DNA from: Tenacibaculum sp. 190524A02b
Lineage (GTDB): Bacteria; Bacteroidota; Bacteroidia; Flavobacteriales; Flavobacteriaceae
Direction: 5' to 3'
NCBI RefSeq assembly: GCF_964036645.1
Contig: NZ_OZ038525.1
Location: forward strand, 4,778,001-4,842,000
DNA length: 64,000 nt
In this document: piece by piece, positions 18,244 to 27,757 of the stretch
Numbering within the stretch: position 1 is the stretch's first letter
Layout: every line of letters begins with the position of its first letter
The notes under the pieces: model-generated
What the model was told of the DNA's origin: nothing
Databases searched by the model: none
What the model saw: only the letters and a program-made list of their open reading frames with translations
Position numbers and translations under genes: made by a program

Positions 18244-20874
18244 ATGACGCATACTTATAAAATAACAAGAATGACCTGTAATGGTTGTAGAACTAAAGTT
18301 GAAAAAACCTTAAATAGTATTGAAGGCATTACAAGTGCACAAGTAAGTTTACCAGATAGCGCTACCATAGAAATGGAGCAACATGTTGCTACAGAAACTA
18401 TGCAAGAAGTATTAGCTGAAGCAGGGAACTATACTATTGAAATGACACATCATACCCCTAAAAAAGAAGGAGAAAACAAAGGAGGCTCTTGTTGTGGTGG
18501 AAATGCTAAAGCTACTAAGTCGCATCAAAATAGAACAGAAGAAAAAGCTGCTTCATGTTGTAGTACTGGACACAGCACAAGAAAGCATCATCAACATGGT
18601 CATGAACACAATCACCCTACACCAACATTAGATCCAGAAGCTGCTGGAAAATATCATTGCCCTATGCATTGTGAAGGTTCTAAAGTGTATGATAAACCTG
18701 GTGATTGTCCCGTTTGCGGAATGAATTTGGAAAAAATTCCAGAGCTGATGCCTAAAAATGTACAGTTTACCTGTCCAATGCATCCAGAAATTGTTAAAGA
18801 CGAGTTTGGTTCATGTCCAATTTGTGGTATGGATTTAGTACCAATGGAACACAGTGATAATGAAGAAGATGCTATTTATCAAAAACTACTTAAAAAGTTT
18901 AAAGTAGCGGTTGCTTTTACCATTCCTATTTTCATTATTGCCATGTCTGAAATGATATCTAACAATCCGTTATATAACATTTTAGATCAAAAAATGTGGA
19001 ACTGGGTTCAGTTGGTATTATCCATTCCTGTTGTTTTTTATGCAACTTGGATGTTCTTTGAAAAAGCATGGAAGTCTATAAAAACACGGAATCTTAATAT
19101 GTTTACCTTAATTGGTATTGGCGCAGGTATTGCGTGGGTATTTAGTGTGTTTGCTATGTTATTTTCAGATATTTTCCCAGCGCAATTTAAAACACCTCAC
19201 GGTAATGTATTTGTATATTTTGAAGCTACTACAGTGATATTGACCTTAGTGTTATTAGGGCAATTACTGGAAGCAAGAGCACATAGTCAAACTAGTGGAG
19301 CAATTAAAGAACTACTAAAATTAGTTCCTTCAACAGCAACACTATTAGTAAATGGAGAAGAAAAAATTATTGCTATTGATAAAATTCAACAAGGTGATTT
19401 ATTACGTGTAAAACCAGGAGAAAAGATTCCTGTTGATGGAGTAATTAACGAAGGGATAAGTAGTATTGATGAATCCATGATTACTGGAGAACCAATTCCT
19501 GCAGATAAAAAGCAAGGTGATAAAGTAAGCTCAGGAACTATTAATGGTACAAAATCTTTTGTGATGGAAGCCCAAAAAGTAGGTTCAGAAACCTTGTTAT
19601 CTCAAATCATTACGATGGTAAATAGTGCGAGTCGTTCAAAAGCACCAATGCAAAAGTTAGCAGATAAAATCTCAAAATATTTTGTGCCAATTGTATTGGC
19701 GGTTGCTGTACTTACATTTATTGTTTGGGCTATTTTTGGACCTGAACCAACTTATGTATTTGCCTTTGTAAATGCCATAGCTGTGTTGATTATTGCGTGT
19801 CCTTGTGCCTTAGGATTAGCCACACCAATGTCTGTAATGGTTGGTGTTGGACGTGGAGCACAATCAGGTGTTTTGATTAAAAACGCTGAAGCTCTTGAAA
19901 AAATGGAGAAGGTTGATACCTTAATTGTAGATAAAACGGGAACCATTACTGAAGGGAAACCGTCTGTAGAAAAGGTTATATCAATTTCAGAAAAAATCTC
20001 TGAAACTGATTTAACTCAAAAGATAGCATCATTGAATCAATATAGTGAGCATCCATTAGCTGAAGCAGTAGTTAAATTCGCCAAAGAAAAAAACATTGAG
20101 GATGTTGATGTTCCAGATTTTGAAGCCGTAAAAGGTAAAGGAGTTATTGGAACAATAGACGGACAACTAGTTTCTTTAGGTAATGATAAATTGTTACATC
20201 AGTTTAATATTGAGCTTTCTAATAACTTGTTAGAACAAGCTAAAGCAGAGCAACAACAAGGTAAAACGGTTTCATACATTGCTATCGGTAAAGAAGCCGT
20301 TGGTTATGTTACTATTTTTGATGCCATTAAGAAAACAAGTGAGGAAGCTATTAAAACTTTACAAGCAAAAGGTATTGAAGTGATAATGCTTACAGGTGAT
20401 AATAAAAATACCGCCCAAGCAGTTGCAGAAAAATTACAGCTAGAACATTTTAAAGCAGAATGCTTACCAGAGGATAAACTTAAAGAAATTGAGTTATTAC
20501 AATCCCAAGGTAAAATTGTAGCAATGGCAGGAGATGGTATTAATGATGCACCAGCGTTGGCACAGTCTGATGTCGGAATAGCTATGGGAACAGGAACAGA
20601 TGTTGCTATAGAAAGTGCCTCTATAACCTTAGTAAAAGGAGATTTACAAGGTATTGTAAAGGCTAAAAACTTAAGTCATAAAGTTGTACAAAATATCAAG
20701 CAAAATCTATTTTTTGCATTTATCTATAATGTTTTAGGTGTTCCTGTAGCTGCTGGGGTTTTATTTCCAATATTTGGAATATTATTATCGCCCATGATAG
20801 CCGCATTGGCTATGAGCTTTAGCTCTGTGTCTGTAATCGGGAATGCGTTGCGATTAAGGAATGTGAAGGTATAG
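18244..20874 (+). CDS. copA: Copper-exporting P1B-type ATPase
   Basis: 876 residues. An HMA domain (MTCNGC near 9-14) is followed by a Cys/His linker and two heavy-metal-binding modules ([16 protein letters not shown] near 138-160 and [16 protein letters not shown] near 176-200). The ATPase core has TGEP (near 417), the membrane metal site CPC (near 518), DKTGT (near 563), SEHPLAEA (near 601) and GDGINDAP (near 762). These mark it as a Cu(I) exporter. It has no overlap with neighbours and an 82-bp upstream space, so it may have its own promoter. Confidence 0.95.
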   Translation: MTHTYKITRMTCNGCRTKVEKTLNSIEGITSAQVSLPDSATIEMEQHVATETMQEVLAEAGNYTIEMTHHTPKKEGENKGGSCCGGNAKATKSHQNRTEEKAASCCSTGHSTRKHHQHGHEHNHPTPTLDPEAAGKYHCPMHCEGSKVYDKPGDCPVCGMNLEKIPELMPKNVQFTCPMHPEIVKDEFGSCPICGMDLVPMEHSDNEEDAIYQKLLKKFKVAVAFTIPIFIIAMSEMISNNPLYNILDQKMWNWVQLVLSIPVVFYATWMFFEKAWKSIKTRNLNMFTLIGIGAGIAWVFSVFAMLFSDIFPAQFKTPHGNVFVYFEATTVILTLVLLGQLLEARAHSQTSGAIKELLKLVPSTATLLVNGEEKIIAIDKIQQGDLLRVKPGEKIPVDGVINEGISSIDESMITGEPIPADKKQGDKVSSGTINGTKSFVMEAQKVGSETLLSQIITMVNSASRSKAPMQKLADKISKYFVPIVLAVAVLTFIVWAIFGPEPTYVFAFVNAIAVLIIACPCALGLATPMSVMVGVGRGAQSGVLIKNAEALEKMEKVDTLIVDKTGTITEGKPSVEKVISISEKISETDLTQKIASLNQYSEHPLAEAVVKFAKEKNIEDVDVPDFEAVKGKGVIGTIDGQLVSLGNDKLLHQFNIELSNNLLEQAKAEQQQGKTVSYIAIGKEAVGYVTIFDAIKKTSEEAIKTLQAKGIEVIMLTGDNKNTAQAVAEKLQLEHFKAECLPEDKLKEIELLQSQGKIVAMAGDGINDAPALAQSDVGIAMGTGTDVAIESASITLVKGDLQGIVKAKNLSHKVVQNIKQNLFFAFIYNVLGVPVAAGVLFPIFGILLSPMIAALAMSFSSVSVIGNALRLRNVKV

Positions 20875-21126
20875 TTTAGCGTGAAAAGAATATTAATAAG
20901 AACCTAATTAAAGTTTTTAATATCTAGTGAGTAATTTTTGCGGTCTTTCTAAACTGACGATCCCGTCTTCGATACAAATTTGAAAAAGCTGAGTTTTCAT
21001 CCCCTGTTTATTTATTTATTCTAAAACATATCTAGAACAAATGACATTTTTAAGCATAGTTAAATTGATATAAAATAAGCATGTTGTTTTATGGTGGTTT
21101 ATCTATAAATTAATTATAAATCTAAC

Positions 21127-21167
21127 AACCCGAAGGTCGCTGGTTCGAGTCCAGCTCCCGCTACTAG
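21127..21167 (+). repeat. Initiator tRNA-Met 3' fragment (right)
   Basis: AACCCGAAGGTC, T arm GCTGG-TTCGAGT-CCAGC and acceptor strand TCCCGCT with tail ACTA match the 3' half of an initiator tRNA-Met. The 5' half and the CAT anticodon are missing. It is followed by a terminator hairpin (21175-21200). It marks the right edge of the copper island. Confidence 0.75.
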
Positions 21168-21174
21168 TAGTAAT

Positions 21175-21203
21175 AAGGCTTCGCAGAAATGTGAAGCCTT
21201 TTT
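21175..21203 (+). terminator. Terminator after tRNA-Met fragment
   Basis: Hairpin AAGGCTTCGCA-GAAA-TGTGAAGCCTT with a following T-run. It is analogous to the terminators after the other tRNA fragments in this window. Confidence 0.7.
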
Positions 21204-21263
21204 TAATATCTTTCCTAAAACATATCTAAAACATTTAGCTATTTTATTCAAATGGGATCAAGG

Positions 21264-23399
21264 TCAAAAGTTGTGTTTAAATACTTTATTGGCATCAGAT
21301 ATTCGTAAATTTTTATTTTTAATGAATTCTTTAAAAAAACTTTTTAGTTTTGGGTTTAGCTTAGCTGCTATTTGAAAAGCAGTTCCAGCTTCTTCATTTT
21401 TATTATTGTAGACGTAAGTTATTCCCAATAGATACCATGTATGAGCATCTTTGTCATTCAATTTAATAGATTTTAAAAAAATCTTTTCAGCCATTTCATA
21501 TTCTTTTTCATAAGTTAAAATCATACCAACAGATTTTAAGGCGTAATTATCATTCGGATTTATTTTTAATGACTTTGTAAAGTAAAATAATGAATTAATC
21601 ATATTTTTCTCAAATAATAAAATACTTGCCAATTCATTATATTTTTTTATTAAATCTTTAGTTGGGTGATTTTTTATTGATTCTACAGCTAAAGAGAAGA
21701 ATATTTTTGAGTTAGTTTCATCTTTTCTTTTTTTACAAACTAAATACATTAATACATTATAATGATATTCGAAACCCTTGTTTTCTTTCATTTTATTTAA
21801 TGCTAAATAAGATTTATTAAACTCGTTTTTCTTGAAATGATAATTAGCTACAATCCAAAAAATTATATTATCTATATCTCCTTGTAATTTTCCATTTCTT
21901 ATTGATTCCATAGAATTGATAGATGTCAAATTTGTTTCCATATTTTTGGGAATACCTAATGACAAACTAATCTCTGAAGAAATTGAATAGTTTATGGCAA
22001 TTTTGGTTTCATCATTGATATTCTCTTCATAGTTACCCCAAATTATCATATTAGGTTTATATTCATCTAAAATGGGTTGAATATCAAATTCATCACTTGG
22101 TGGAGAATCAGTTTTCAAGAAAGCTATTTCGATATTAAGACTATCTCTCTTTCTTATCTTATTAAACCTACGTAAAAATTGATCTTCTATACTTGCTTTG
22201 CTATTAAGATTTGAAACTCTATCCCTATTAAAAGGCATAACCAATAATTTAAAAGTTGTTGAATCTTTAAATTCAAAACCATCAAATTTTTCATCAAACA
22301 ATCCTTTTATCTGAATATCTGATTTAGGAATGAATGTTTTAATCAATAAAATAATTAGAATTAGCCCAGCTATTGCACCACCAAAAAATTTCAGGGAACG
22401 AAAATTTTTACTGCTTGATGTTTTAATATCTTCAGCAACGTTGTTTTGGTTTTGAATAATTTCTTTTTTTGATAGATCAATTTTTAACCCTAAATTATAA
22501 CAAATGCGATTAATATTATCTTGAGTCGTTTGTAGATCTTCTAAAGAGTTTTTTACATTTAATTTATTAGAATTGAAGATTTTTTCTAAAATTTCAAATT
22601 GCTCTTTTTTGAAAGGGTGTTTTAAATAGTCAATTGTTTGATTTTTCAAATAATTAAGTTTTTCATCAAAAATTTCTATCTGGCTAATTATTTTTTCTTG
22701 ATTCTGATTCAGTTCGTCTCTTAGAAAACTAAGGTTTTTATTTGAAATTAAATATTCATCTTTAAAAGTAGTTATTCCCTTTTGAATTTTGATAATTTCG
22801 TTATCTATCTTATGATTGTATTTTTCAAAATATTTTTTAAATATTTCAAACCCTTCATTGTTATTGTAAATAGGAATATTAGAGTCTAAAGAGAAAGGAG
22901 TTATTGCTACATTATTCTTTATAAATAAATCTTCTTGATTTTGTTCTAAGATAAGAAAGCAATCAGAAATACTTTTTCTTTTCTTAAAGCCCTCCCAGCC
23001 GCAATAACCGACGTATAAAGCCATGAAAGATAAGTTTCGATTATCTAAAAATGTTGTTGTTTTATGAATTACAAATCTTTCAAAAGTGTCTTCATCTGGA
23101 AGACACATGGCGAGAATTGCATTTTCGTTATCGATAACTTTGCCTTCTTTATCTTTAATTTTTAGGTAGCCAAATAATGCTTGGTAAATATCTTCTTTTA
23201 GATATGATGTTATATTAGCTTTAACTATCTCATAATTTTTGTTTTCATACTCATCATAATAAATTAAAAAAGACAGTAATCTTTTAACTTCATCAATAGC
23301 ATCAGGTTTCTCTTCGCTTAAAGATTGATTGTTGTATTTAGATATTACTAATCTTCTAAGGTTTTCTATTTGCTGTTTTTTTAAAGATTTATTTGACAA
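21264..23399 (-). CDS. Membrane protein with coiled coil and C-terminal TPR repeats
   Basis: 711 residues. The N-terminal cytoplasmic part (about 1-190) ends in a CGWEGFKKRK-type segment and resembles N-terminal domains of other flavobacterial regulators. A coiled coil covers about 195-330, and one membrane helix lies at about 340-360 (FFGGAIAGLILIILLIKTFI). The outer part has a strand-rich domain (about 370-490) and then TPR-like repeats (NALKSVGMILTYEKEYEMAEKIFLKS; HTWYLLGITYVYNNKNEEAG). It is divergent from the 166-residue gene at 23429. A sensor or defence role is possible but not shown. Confidence 0.65.
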   Translation of the reverse strand: MSNKSLKKQQIENLRRLVISKYNNQSLSEEKPDAIDEVKRLLSFLIYYDEYENKNYEIVKANITSYLKEDIYQALFGYLKIKDKEGKVIDNENAILAMCLPDEDTFERFVIHKTTTFLDNRNLSFMALYVGYCGWEGFKKRKSISDCFLILEQNQEDLFIKNNVAITPFSLDSNIPIYNNNEGFEIFKKYFEKYNHKIDNEIIKIQKGITTFKDEYLISNKNLSFLRDELNQNQEKIISQIEIFDEKLNYLKNQTIDYLKHPFKKEQFEILEKIFNSNKLNVKNSLEDLQTTQDNINRICYNLGLKIDLSKKEIIQNQNNVAEDIKTSSSKNFRSLKFFGGAIAGLILIILLIKTFIPKSDIQIKGLFDEKFDGFEFKDSTTFKLLVMPFNRDRVSNLNSKASIEDQFLRRFNKIRKRDSLNIEIAFLKTDSPPSDEFDIQPILDEYKPNMIIWGNYEENINDETKIAINYSISSEISLSLGIPKNMETNLTSINSMESIRNGKLQGDIDNIIFWIVANYHFKKNEFNKSYLALNKMKENKGFEYHYNVLMYLVCKKRKDETNSKIFFSLAVESIKNHPTKDLIKKYNELASILLFEKNMINSLFYFTKSLKINPNDNYALKSVGMILTYEKEYEMAEKIFLKSIKLNDKDAHTWYLLGITYVYNNKNEEAGTAFQIAAKLNPKLKSFFKEFIKNKNLRISDANKVFKHNF

Positions 23400-23428
23400 A
23401 ATAAATTTATTGTGTTCTAATTAAAAAA

Positions 23429-23929
23429 ATGAGTGAAAAAGATAAGCAATATAATTTGAAATATATTCCTATTGTAGAAAATGGGACAAATCTATTTGAG
23501 GGAATACCTTGTCCTACTAAAGAAGTACATGATTTATTAGGAGTTGAAGGAGTAAATTCTATAAAACAAAAAATTAATACGGTTTTAAGTCAAAAAAAGG
23601 AAACAATAGAAACTGATAGCGAAGTGTTAGGACTACCGCCTTTAATATTATTTAAAGATATTCAAACAGATATTGTTTTTAAGGTAGGCTTAACTCTTCG
23701 AGATATATTAAAAAAACCAGCTTTAAACTATCGACATTTAAAAAGATGTGATTTTGAATTATATCAAACTAAACTTCATGATCATATACCAGAATTAATC
23801 ATTCCTGAAAAATATAAGGTTGATAATTATGAATTATTGAATAACACAGATCATTATTTAATAAGAAAATTTATAAATGATGATAGCTGTATTTTTAATG
23901 AAAACTTCTCTGATACTATTTTAAAATAA
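23429..23929 (+). CDS. Hypothetical protein (166 aa)
   Basis: A soluble protein with no signal peptide or known motif. The middle has LGLPPLILFKDIQTDIVFKVGLTLRDIL and the C-terminal part is acidic. Its start lies 30 bp from the divergent start of the TPR membrane-protein gene, so the two share a promoter region and may act together. The sequence does not suggest an enzyme. Confidence 0.5.
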   Translation: MSEKDKQYNLKYIPIVENGTNLFEGIPCPTKEVHDLLGVEGVNSIKQKINTVLSQKKETIETDSEVLGLPPLILFKDIQTDIVFKVGLTLRDILKKPALNYRHLKRCDFELYQTKLHDHIPELIIPEKYKVDNYELLNNTDHYLIRKFINDDSCIFNENFSDTILK

Positions 23930-24245
23930 GCCTTTCAGCTATTTGCGTTGCGTTTGCACTCTACTTGCATTAAATACTTTATATATCCTCTTTTTCTTTG
24001 CTGTAAGCAATACAGGAACAAATAAGCCTATATGCCTTTAAGAATAAATAATTCAGAATTCTGATTTGAGTATTAACCTGCTTCTAGTTGCAAATAGAAC
24101 ACAAAACCAAGATTCAAATATGAAGAACAAAGATTCACTATAAAAGTGAATAGAGTTCCTAAAGAGGAACTAAAAAAAACAGAAGTTTAATTAACCCTCC
24201 TAAGAATAAAAACTCTTGGGAGGTTTTAAAAACATAAATATTAAA
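23930..24245 (+). promoter_or_regulatory. Structured leader of the vWA operon
   Basis: This gene-free 316 bp ends in three consecutive hairpins: TTCACT..AGTGAA (24134-24150), GTTCCT..AGGAAC (24155-24170) and CCTCCTAAG..CTTGGGAGG with a T4 tract (24196-24227). The last looks like a terminator or attenuator placed 19 bp before the first start codon. The first two could alternate with it. No open frame of note lies here. Confidence 0.5.
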
Positions 24246-25709
24246 ATGAAAGAATATATAATAAATATCCTTCGAGGAACTAAAGGTGTAAAGAACCTTT
24301 TAATAGCATTTCTCAATACATTTTTAGGTATTTCAGCTAATGAAGCCTTTGAATACGCTAATAGTTTTATGAAGATTTTGGGATTACCACCTATTAAGGC
24401 AAAAACTGTAAGAATAGAAGAAACTATTTCAGATCTAAATGCAGCATATCATGATCGAGAGCTAGCCATTGTAAAAATGCGAGCAGAGTACAAAGATTTG
24501 TGTGCGACAAATCATGAGGTTGAACATCGTTATTACAATCATATAGCACTTGGTTGTTGTAAGTCGCAAAAGAAATCGGATGTAATACCTCCGATAACTT
24601 TTGAAGATGATACTGAAAAAGCTCCTTATAAATTGGATAAAGACGTAAACGATTTTAAGTATGCAAGTTACATTCCTAAAGTAAATACGCCAGAGGATAT
24701 AGAACTTGTCAGATACCTAGATGAGAGCATTCACGATGGAGCTTGCCAAATTATGAGCGTTAATGAAAGCCAATTTAGAACGGGTAGTAGTATTAAACCA
24801 TTACCAAAAGTAATCAGAGAAAAGCCAAAAGTGGCTTTACATGAGAATATCAAAGCCTATATGACAGGTTTTACAGTTCCATTTATTTGGATTTCACTTT
24901 TGCTTATTTATGTTGCAGAAGGAATTATTCTTCAGAATGTATTCCATAAGAATTTGGGATTTTCTGAACCTAAGTCTTTGTTATGTAGTACAATGATCGT
25001 TGGAGTGACCTATATTGTGAGTAGAGTTTTATTTGGATTGGTGCAGCGTTTATTAGAACGAACGAGAAAACATCCTATACTCATTGCAGTTTTTTCAATA
25101 CTGTTTTTTGCTCAGATTTTTGGAGCTGGATTATTGACGAACTACAATATACGTAGAGATAAAGCCAAATCAGAGCTAAAATCTGAAATGTTACGACTTG
25201 GGCGTTTGGAATCTGCTTTGGAAGATTCCTATGATGTTGATCCAGAATTACAAGTTCAGACGACTAATCTGCGTTCAGAAATCAATGAACGTTCCATAAA
25301 GCTTAAAGAAGAACCTTCGTGGGTGTACTGGCTAAGTTATGCCTTAGTAGGACTGTTTAGTGTACTTACTTTATTTGCATCGTGCATCTTAAAAAATATT
25401 GCCGAACAAGGAAAGTATATAGCAAAACTGAGAAATACATTTCATAAGAATAATAGACGTATTCTGGAAATCGAAGAAACCTATGACAAGGAAGTAGAAC
25501 GCTTACTAAGTGCCGGTGTAGAGAGAAAGCTCTTTAGATACCATCTAGCTCGTAAATATTTTATTGAAAAGCTACTAACGCAAGGTACTTCTTTAGATAA
25601 GCTTGCTTATCTAAAAGCTTACAGAAAGAAAAGCAATACACCATTCTCTGATGTACTAAACGGAAATGGAATTACTACTCATCACAAAACAATCAATACT
25701 AATTTTTAA
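24246..25709 (+). CDS. Polytopic membrane protein with coiled coils (487 aa)
   Basis: I chose the ATG at 24246 (MKEYIINILRG) over the TTG at 24216, which lies inside a hairpin. The protein has a cytoplasmic N-terminal part, two membrane helices at about 210-260, a third at about 277-297, a coiled coil (RRDKAKSELKSEMLRLGRLES), a fourth helix at about 363-382 and a basic C-terminal helical region. The pattern is reminiscent of DUF4407-type proteins, without strong evidence. It is the first gene of a run of five or six, followed by envelope proteins with vWA-like folds, so it may be the membrane partner of those. Confidence 0.6.
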   Translation: MKEYIINILRGTKGVKNLLIAFLNTFLGISANEAFEYANSFMKILGLPPIKAKTVRIEETISDLNAAYHDRELAIVKMRAEYKDLCATNHEVEHRYYNHIALGCCKSQKKSDVIPPITFEDDTEKAPYKLDKDVNDFKYASYIPKVNTPEDIELVRYLDESIHDGACQIMSVNESQFRTGSSIKPLPKVIREKPKVALHENIKAYMTGFTVPFIWISLLLIYVAEGIILQNVFHKNLGFSEPKSLLCSTMIVGVTYIVSRVLFGLVQRLLERTRKHPILIAVFSILFFAQIFGAGLLTNYNIRRDKAKSELKSEMLRLGRLESALEDSYDVDPELQVQTTNLRSEINERSIKLKEEPSWVYWLSYALVGLFSVLTLFASCILKNIAEQGKYIAKLRNTFHKNNRRILEIEETYDKEVERLLSAGVERKLFRYHLARKYFIEKLLTQGTSLDKLAYLKAYRKKSNTPFSDVLNGNGITTHHKTINTNF

Positions 25710-25720
25710 AAATAACAGAT

Positions 25721-26455
25721 ATGAAAAATATAATAATGACCATCATACTAATTCTTGTACTACCACTTTCAGTGGTAGCGCAAGAAAGCTATACCCTTTT
25801 ATTAGTCGATAAAAGTGGTTCAATGGAAGCGAAAAACGCAAAGCAAGACAGACATATTTACGAAGTGATAAAGCAGGCTTGTAAAGCAAAAAAAGCAACT
25901 GTAGAGGTGAAATTCGTAAATGAAGCAACAAACAGCTTGATGAACAAAAAAAACTTCTTTTTTGAACAACCTGTGTTTGATGCGGGGCTTTATTCTGATG
26001 ATGAAGTAGATGTACAGAGACAGTTGTTTGGTAATAAAATCAAGAAAGCAAAAAAGAATTTTGCGAAGAAAGTGATTGCCTTTGTAAATAGTTATGACAC
26101 GAGTGCAAAAATGACAGAATTACTATCTGGAATTGTCTCCATTGCTCGTTTAAATGCAAAGAATGCAAGTGTTTATTTTTATACAGATGCAGTAGAATCA
26201 TCTCGTTTCAGAGATATGACTAGAAATAGCTTTAGTAATGAGAAACAAGCAGTTTTAGCTGCTCAATCAGATATAACCAAGCTAGGTAAAAAATTCGAGT
26301 TGCAAAAAACGTTGTCAGGAATTAAGCAAATACGATTTGTTGTTCCGATAAATATGGAAGCGAATAATAGCTTATTGCAATTCTTAGAGGTGTATTGGAA
26401 GGAAGTATATCGTTATGGATTTGGTTTTGAGAATGTAATTTTTGAAACACTATAA
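25721..26455 (+). CDS. Secreted von Willebrand factor A-like protein
   Basis: 244 residues with signal peptide ending VVAQ (about 1-20). The next strand, YTLLLVDKSGSM, holds the DxSxS part of a metal-ion-dependent adhesion site. Later strands (KVIAFVNSY; ASVYFYTDAVESS) complete a vWA-like core, and the last block (FLEVYWKEVYRYGFGFENVIFE) recurs in the lipoprotein at 27029. It is expected in the periplasm. vWA domains usually mediate metal-dependent protein binding, so it could be part of an envelope complex with the preceding membrane protein. Confidence 0.75.
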   Translation: MKNIIMTIILILVLPLSVVAQESYTLLLVDKSGSMEAKNAKQDRHIYEVIKQACKAKKATVEVKFVNEATNSLMNKKNFFFEQPVFDAGLYSDDEVDVQRQLFGNKIKKAKKNFAKKVIAFVNSYDTSAKMTELLSGIVSIARLNAKNASVYFYTDAVESSRFRDMTRNSFSNEKQAVLAAQSDITKLGKKFELQKTLSGIKQIRFVVPINMEANNSLLQFLEVYWKEVYRYGFGFENVIFETL

Positions 26456-26457
26456 CG

Positions 26458-26736
26458 ATGAAGGAGCAACGATATTTAGTAGTAAGTGAAGGGGATTTAC
26501 CTTCACTTGCTAAGCTCCTGATACAATACATTCAGGAATTCAAAGGAAACTCAAATGAGAAAGTATGGCTAACACAAAAGGAAGCAGAAAGCATGCTCAA
26601 TTTAAAAACGTCAGCTATGGCGAATTTAAGGCACAGCGGAGTCATAGAATTTTCACAACCTACAAGAAAAGTAATACTCTATAAAAGGGAATCCCTTTTA
26701 AATTATTTGGAAAAACATTCAAAAAAACCTTTTTAG
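26458..26736 (+). CDS. Small helix-turn-helix protein
   Basis: 92 residues. The segment VWLTQKEAESMLNLKTSAMANLRHSGVI followed by RKVILYKRESLLNYLE matches the MerR/excisionase-like winged helix found in many Bacteroidota mobile elements. It starts 3 bp after the vWA gene and could regulate this operon or assist excision. Its place inside the operon favours the first. Confidence 0.75.
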   Translation: MKEQRYLVVSEGDLPSLAKLLIQYIQEFKGNSNEKVWLTQKEAESMLNLKTSAMANLRHSGVIEFSQPTRKVILYKRESLLNYLEKHSKKPF

Positions 26737-26738
26737 TT

Positions 26739-27023
26739 ATGGAAAAATCACTGATAACAAAAGAAATGATTGCTTTTCAATTGGGTTTTAGGAGCTCTCT
26801 TTTATTGGGAGCAAACAAAGAAACGTTGGAAACTCTCATTCAAGAAATTTTGGAGTTTACCTGTGAGCCTAAAATTATGGAAGCATTCCATTTAGGAAAA
26901 ACAAAAGGAACTCAAGAAAAAAGAGTAATCGAATACAACTTAAATTGTGAAGCCAAAGAACGAGAGGCTTTTATTAAGGAACTTGAACAAAAGAGTTTGA
27001 GCAGTATTAATTTTAAAAAATAA
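26739..27023 (+). CDS. Small helical protein, family A copy 1
   Basis: 94 residues, mainly helical. Its core FQLGFRSSLLLGANKETLETLIQEIL and IMEAFHLGKTKGTQEK aligns with YRLGYRWELIEISDKQLLDNLIKEIL and VLKAFHEGMSHAKNEK in the gene at 27754, so the two are paralogs. Each follows a vWA-like envelope gene. The repeated pairing suggests that each small protein works with its neighbour, but no function is known. Confidence 0.6.
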   Translation: MEKSLITKEMIAFQLGFRSSLLLGANKETLETLIQEILEFTCEPKIMEAFHLGKTKGTQEKRVIEYNLNCEAKEREAFIKELEQKSLSSINFKK

Positions 27024-27028
27024 GAACC

Positions 27029-27757
27029 ATGAAAAAATTTATATATAGAATAATCTGTGTTTTTTTTCTGGTATTTCAATCTTGTAGTACAGATGATGAA
27101 ATTACCATTTATGTAGATCCAGCTTTATCTTCAACAATAGATAAAGAGAATTTAAAACAGTATTTCCGCCAAAACCTGGCGGAATACTTAACTGATGATA
27201 TTTTTAGAGTAGAATTAAAGTTACTATCTAACAACACAGCATCTAAATCTAATTCTAAGGTTATTGTGTATGATCCGCCTGAATTTGATGAATCCATTGT
27301 TACTTACGAAGAAAAACCAACGCCCATAAAGATAGAACTGTATGAAAAGCAAGTAGAACAATATAAAAGAACGTTTATTAATAAATTAATAGATACACTT
27401 ACTACTTTAGAATATAACTCAAAGGAATCTGGTATTGCCGAAATGATTGTTCCTTTAAGTAATAAGATTCAACATCCGCTTAAAACAATTGTTATTACAG
27501 ACTTAGTACAAATGTCATCAGTAATTAATTTCAAAAATGACAATTTTACTAAAGAATCAGATGCCATAACGTTAGCCCAAAAGCACGTCTTAAAAATCAG
27601 AGAACACTATATTTTCCCAGAAAAAGTTATGTCTGGTGTTGAATTAAACTGTTTAATTGTTTCCAATGAAGATGAATATTCTCAATATTATCTAGAGCGA
27701 TATTGGACAACGTATTTCAGGCAATTTGAAGTGGAAATCAACTTTCAGAAATTATGA
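27029..27757 (+). CDS. vWA-like lipoprotein, probable paralog of the 25721 gene
   Basis: 242 residues with lipoprotein signal FLVFQSC (Cys near residue 19). The strand pattern (KTIVITDLVQMSS; SGVELNCLIVSN) and the final LERYWTTYFRQFEVEINF block resemble the secreted vWA-like protein at 25721, but the metal site DxSxS is missing. It may be a structural partner rather than a metal-dependent binder. The gene overlaps the following start by 4 bp. Confidence 0.6.
   Translation: MKKFIYRIICVFFLVFQSCSTDDEITIYVDPALSSTIDKENLKQYFRQNLAEYLTDDIFRVELKLLSNNTASKSNSKVIVYDPPEFDESIVTYEEKPTPIKIELYEKQVEQYKRTFINKLIDTLTTLEYNSKESGIAEMIVPLSNKIQHPLKTIVITDLVQMSSVINFKNDNFTKESDAITLAQKHVLKIREHYIFPEKVMSGVELNCLIVSNEDEYSQYYLERYWTTYFRQFEVEINFQKL

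Larger units (their letters stand above)
2807..21170. mobile_element. Nested copper-resistance island (about 18 kb)
   Basis: All genes between the two initiator-tRNA-like 3' fragments are on the plus strand and concern copper/silver export, oxidation or binding. The block ends abruptly at the right fragment, after which unrelated genes start on the other strand. No integrase gene lies inside, so this island was either mobilised by another integrase or has lost its own. The nested origin is inferred from the paired tRNA fragments. Confidence 0.55.
21021..21233 (+). repeat. Paired arm-like repeats around tRNA-Met fragment
   Basis: The blocks at 21021-21039 and 21215-21233 match at 18 of 19 positions, and each contains two CTA(A/G)AACA units 11 bp apart. 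Tandem short repeats of this spacing, like the ATTGCCCGA pair at the main element ends, are what tyrosine integrases bind at arm sites. The function is inferred. Confidence 0.55.
20875..21263. other. Gene-free junction with attachment-site relic
   Basis: No coding sequence is visible here. It holds the initiator-tRNA-Met 3' fragment (21127-21167), its terminator, and two near-identical 19-bp blocks CTAAAACATATCTA(G/A)AACA at 21021-21039 and 21215-21233, on opposite sides of the fragment. The arrangement arm-core-arm resembles an integrase attP site or the junction of two elements. It separates plus-strand copper genes from a minus-strand membrane-protein gene. Confidence 0.65.

Noticed and set aside
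20941..20985. tRNA-like text (GACGATCCCGTCTTCGATAC)
   Set aside because: The T-arm-like part does not pair, and no anticodon arm is present.
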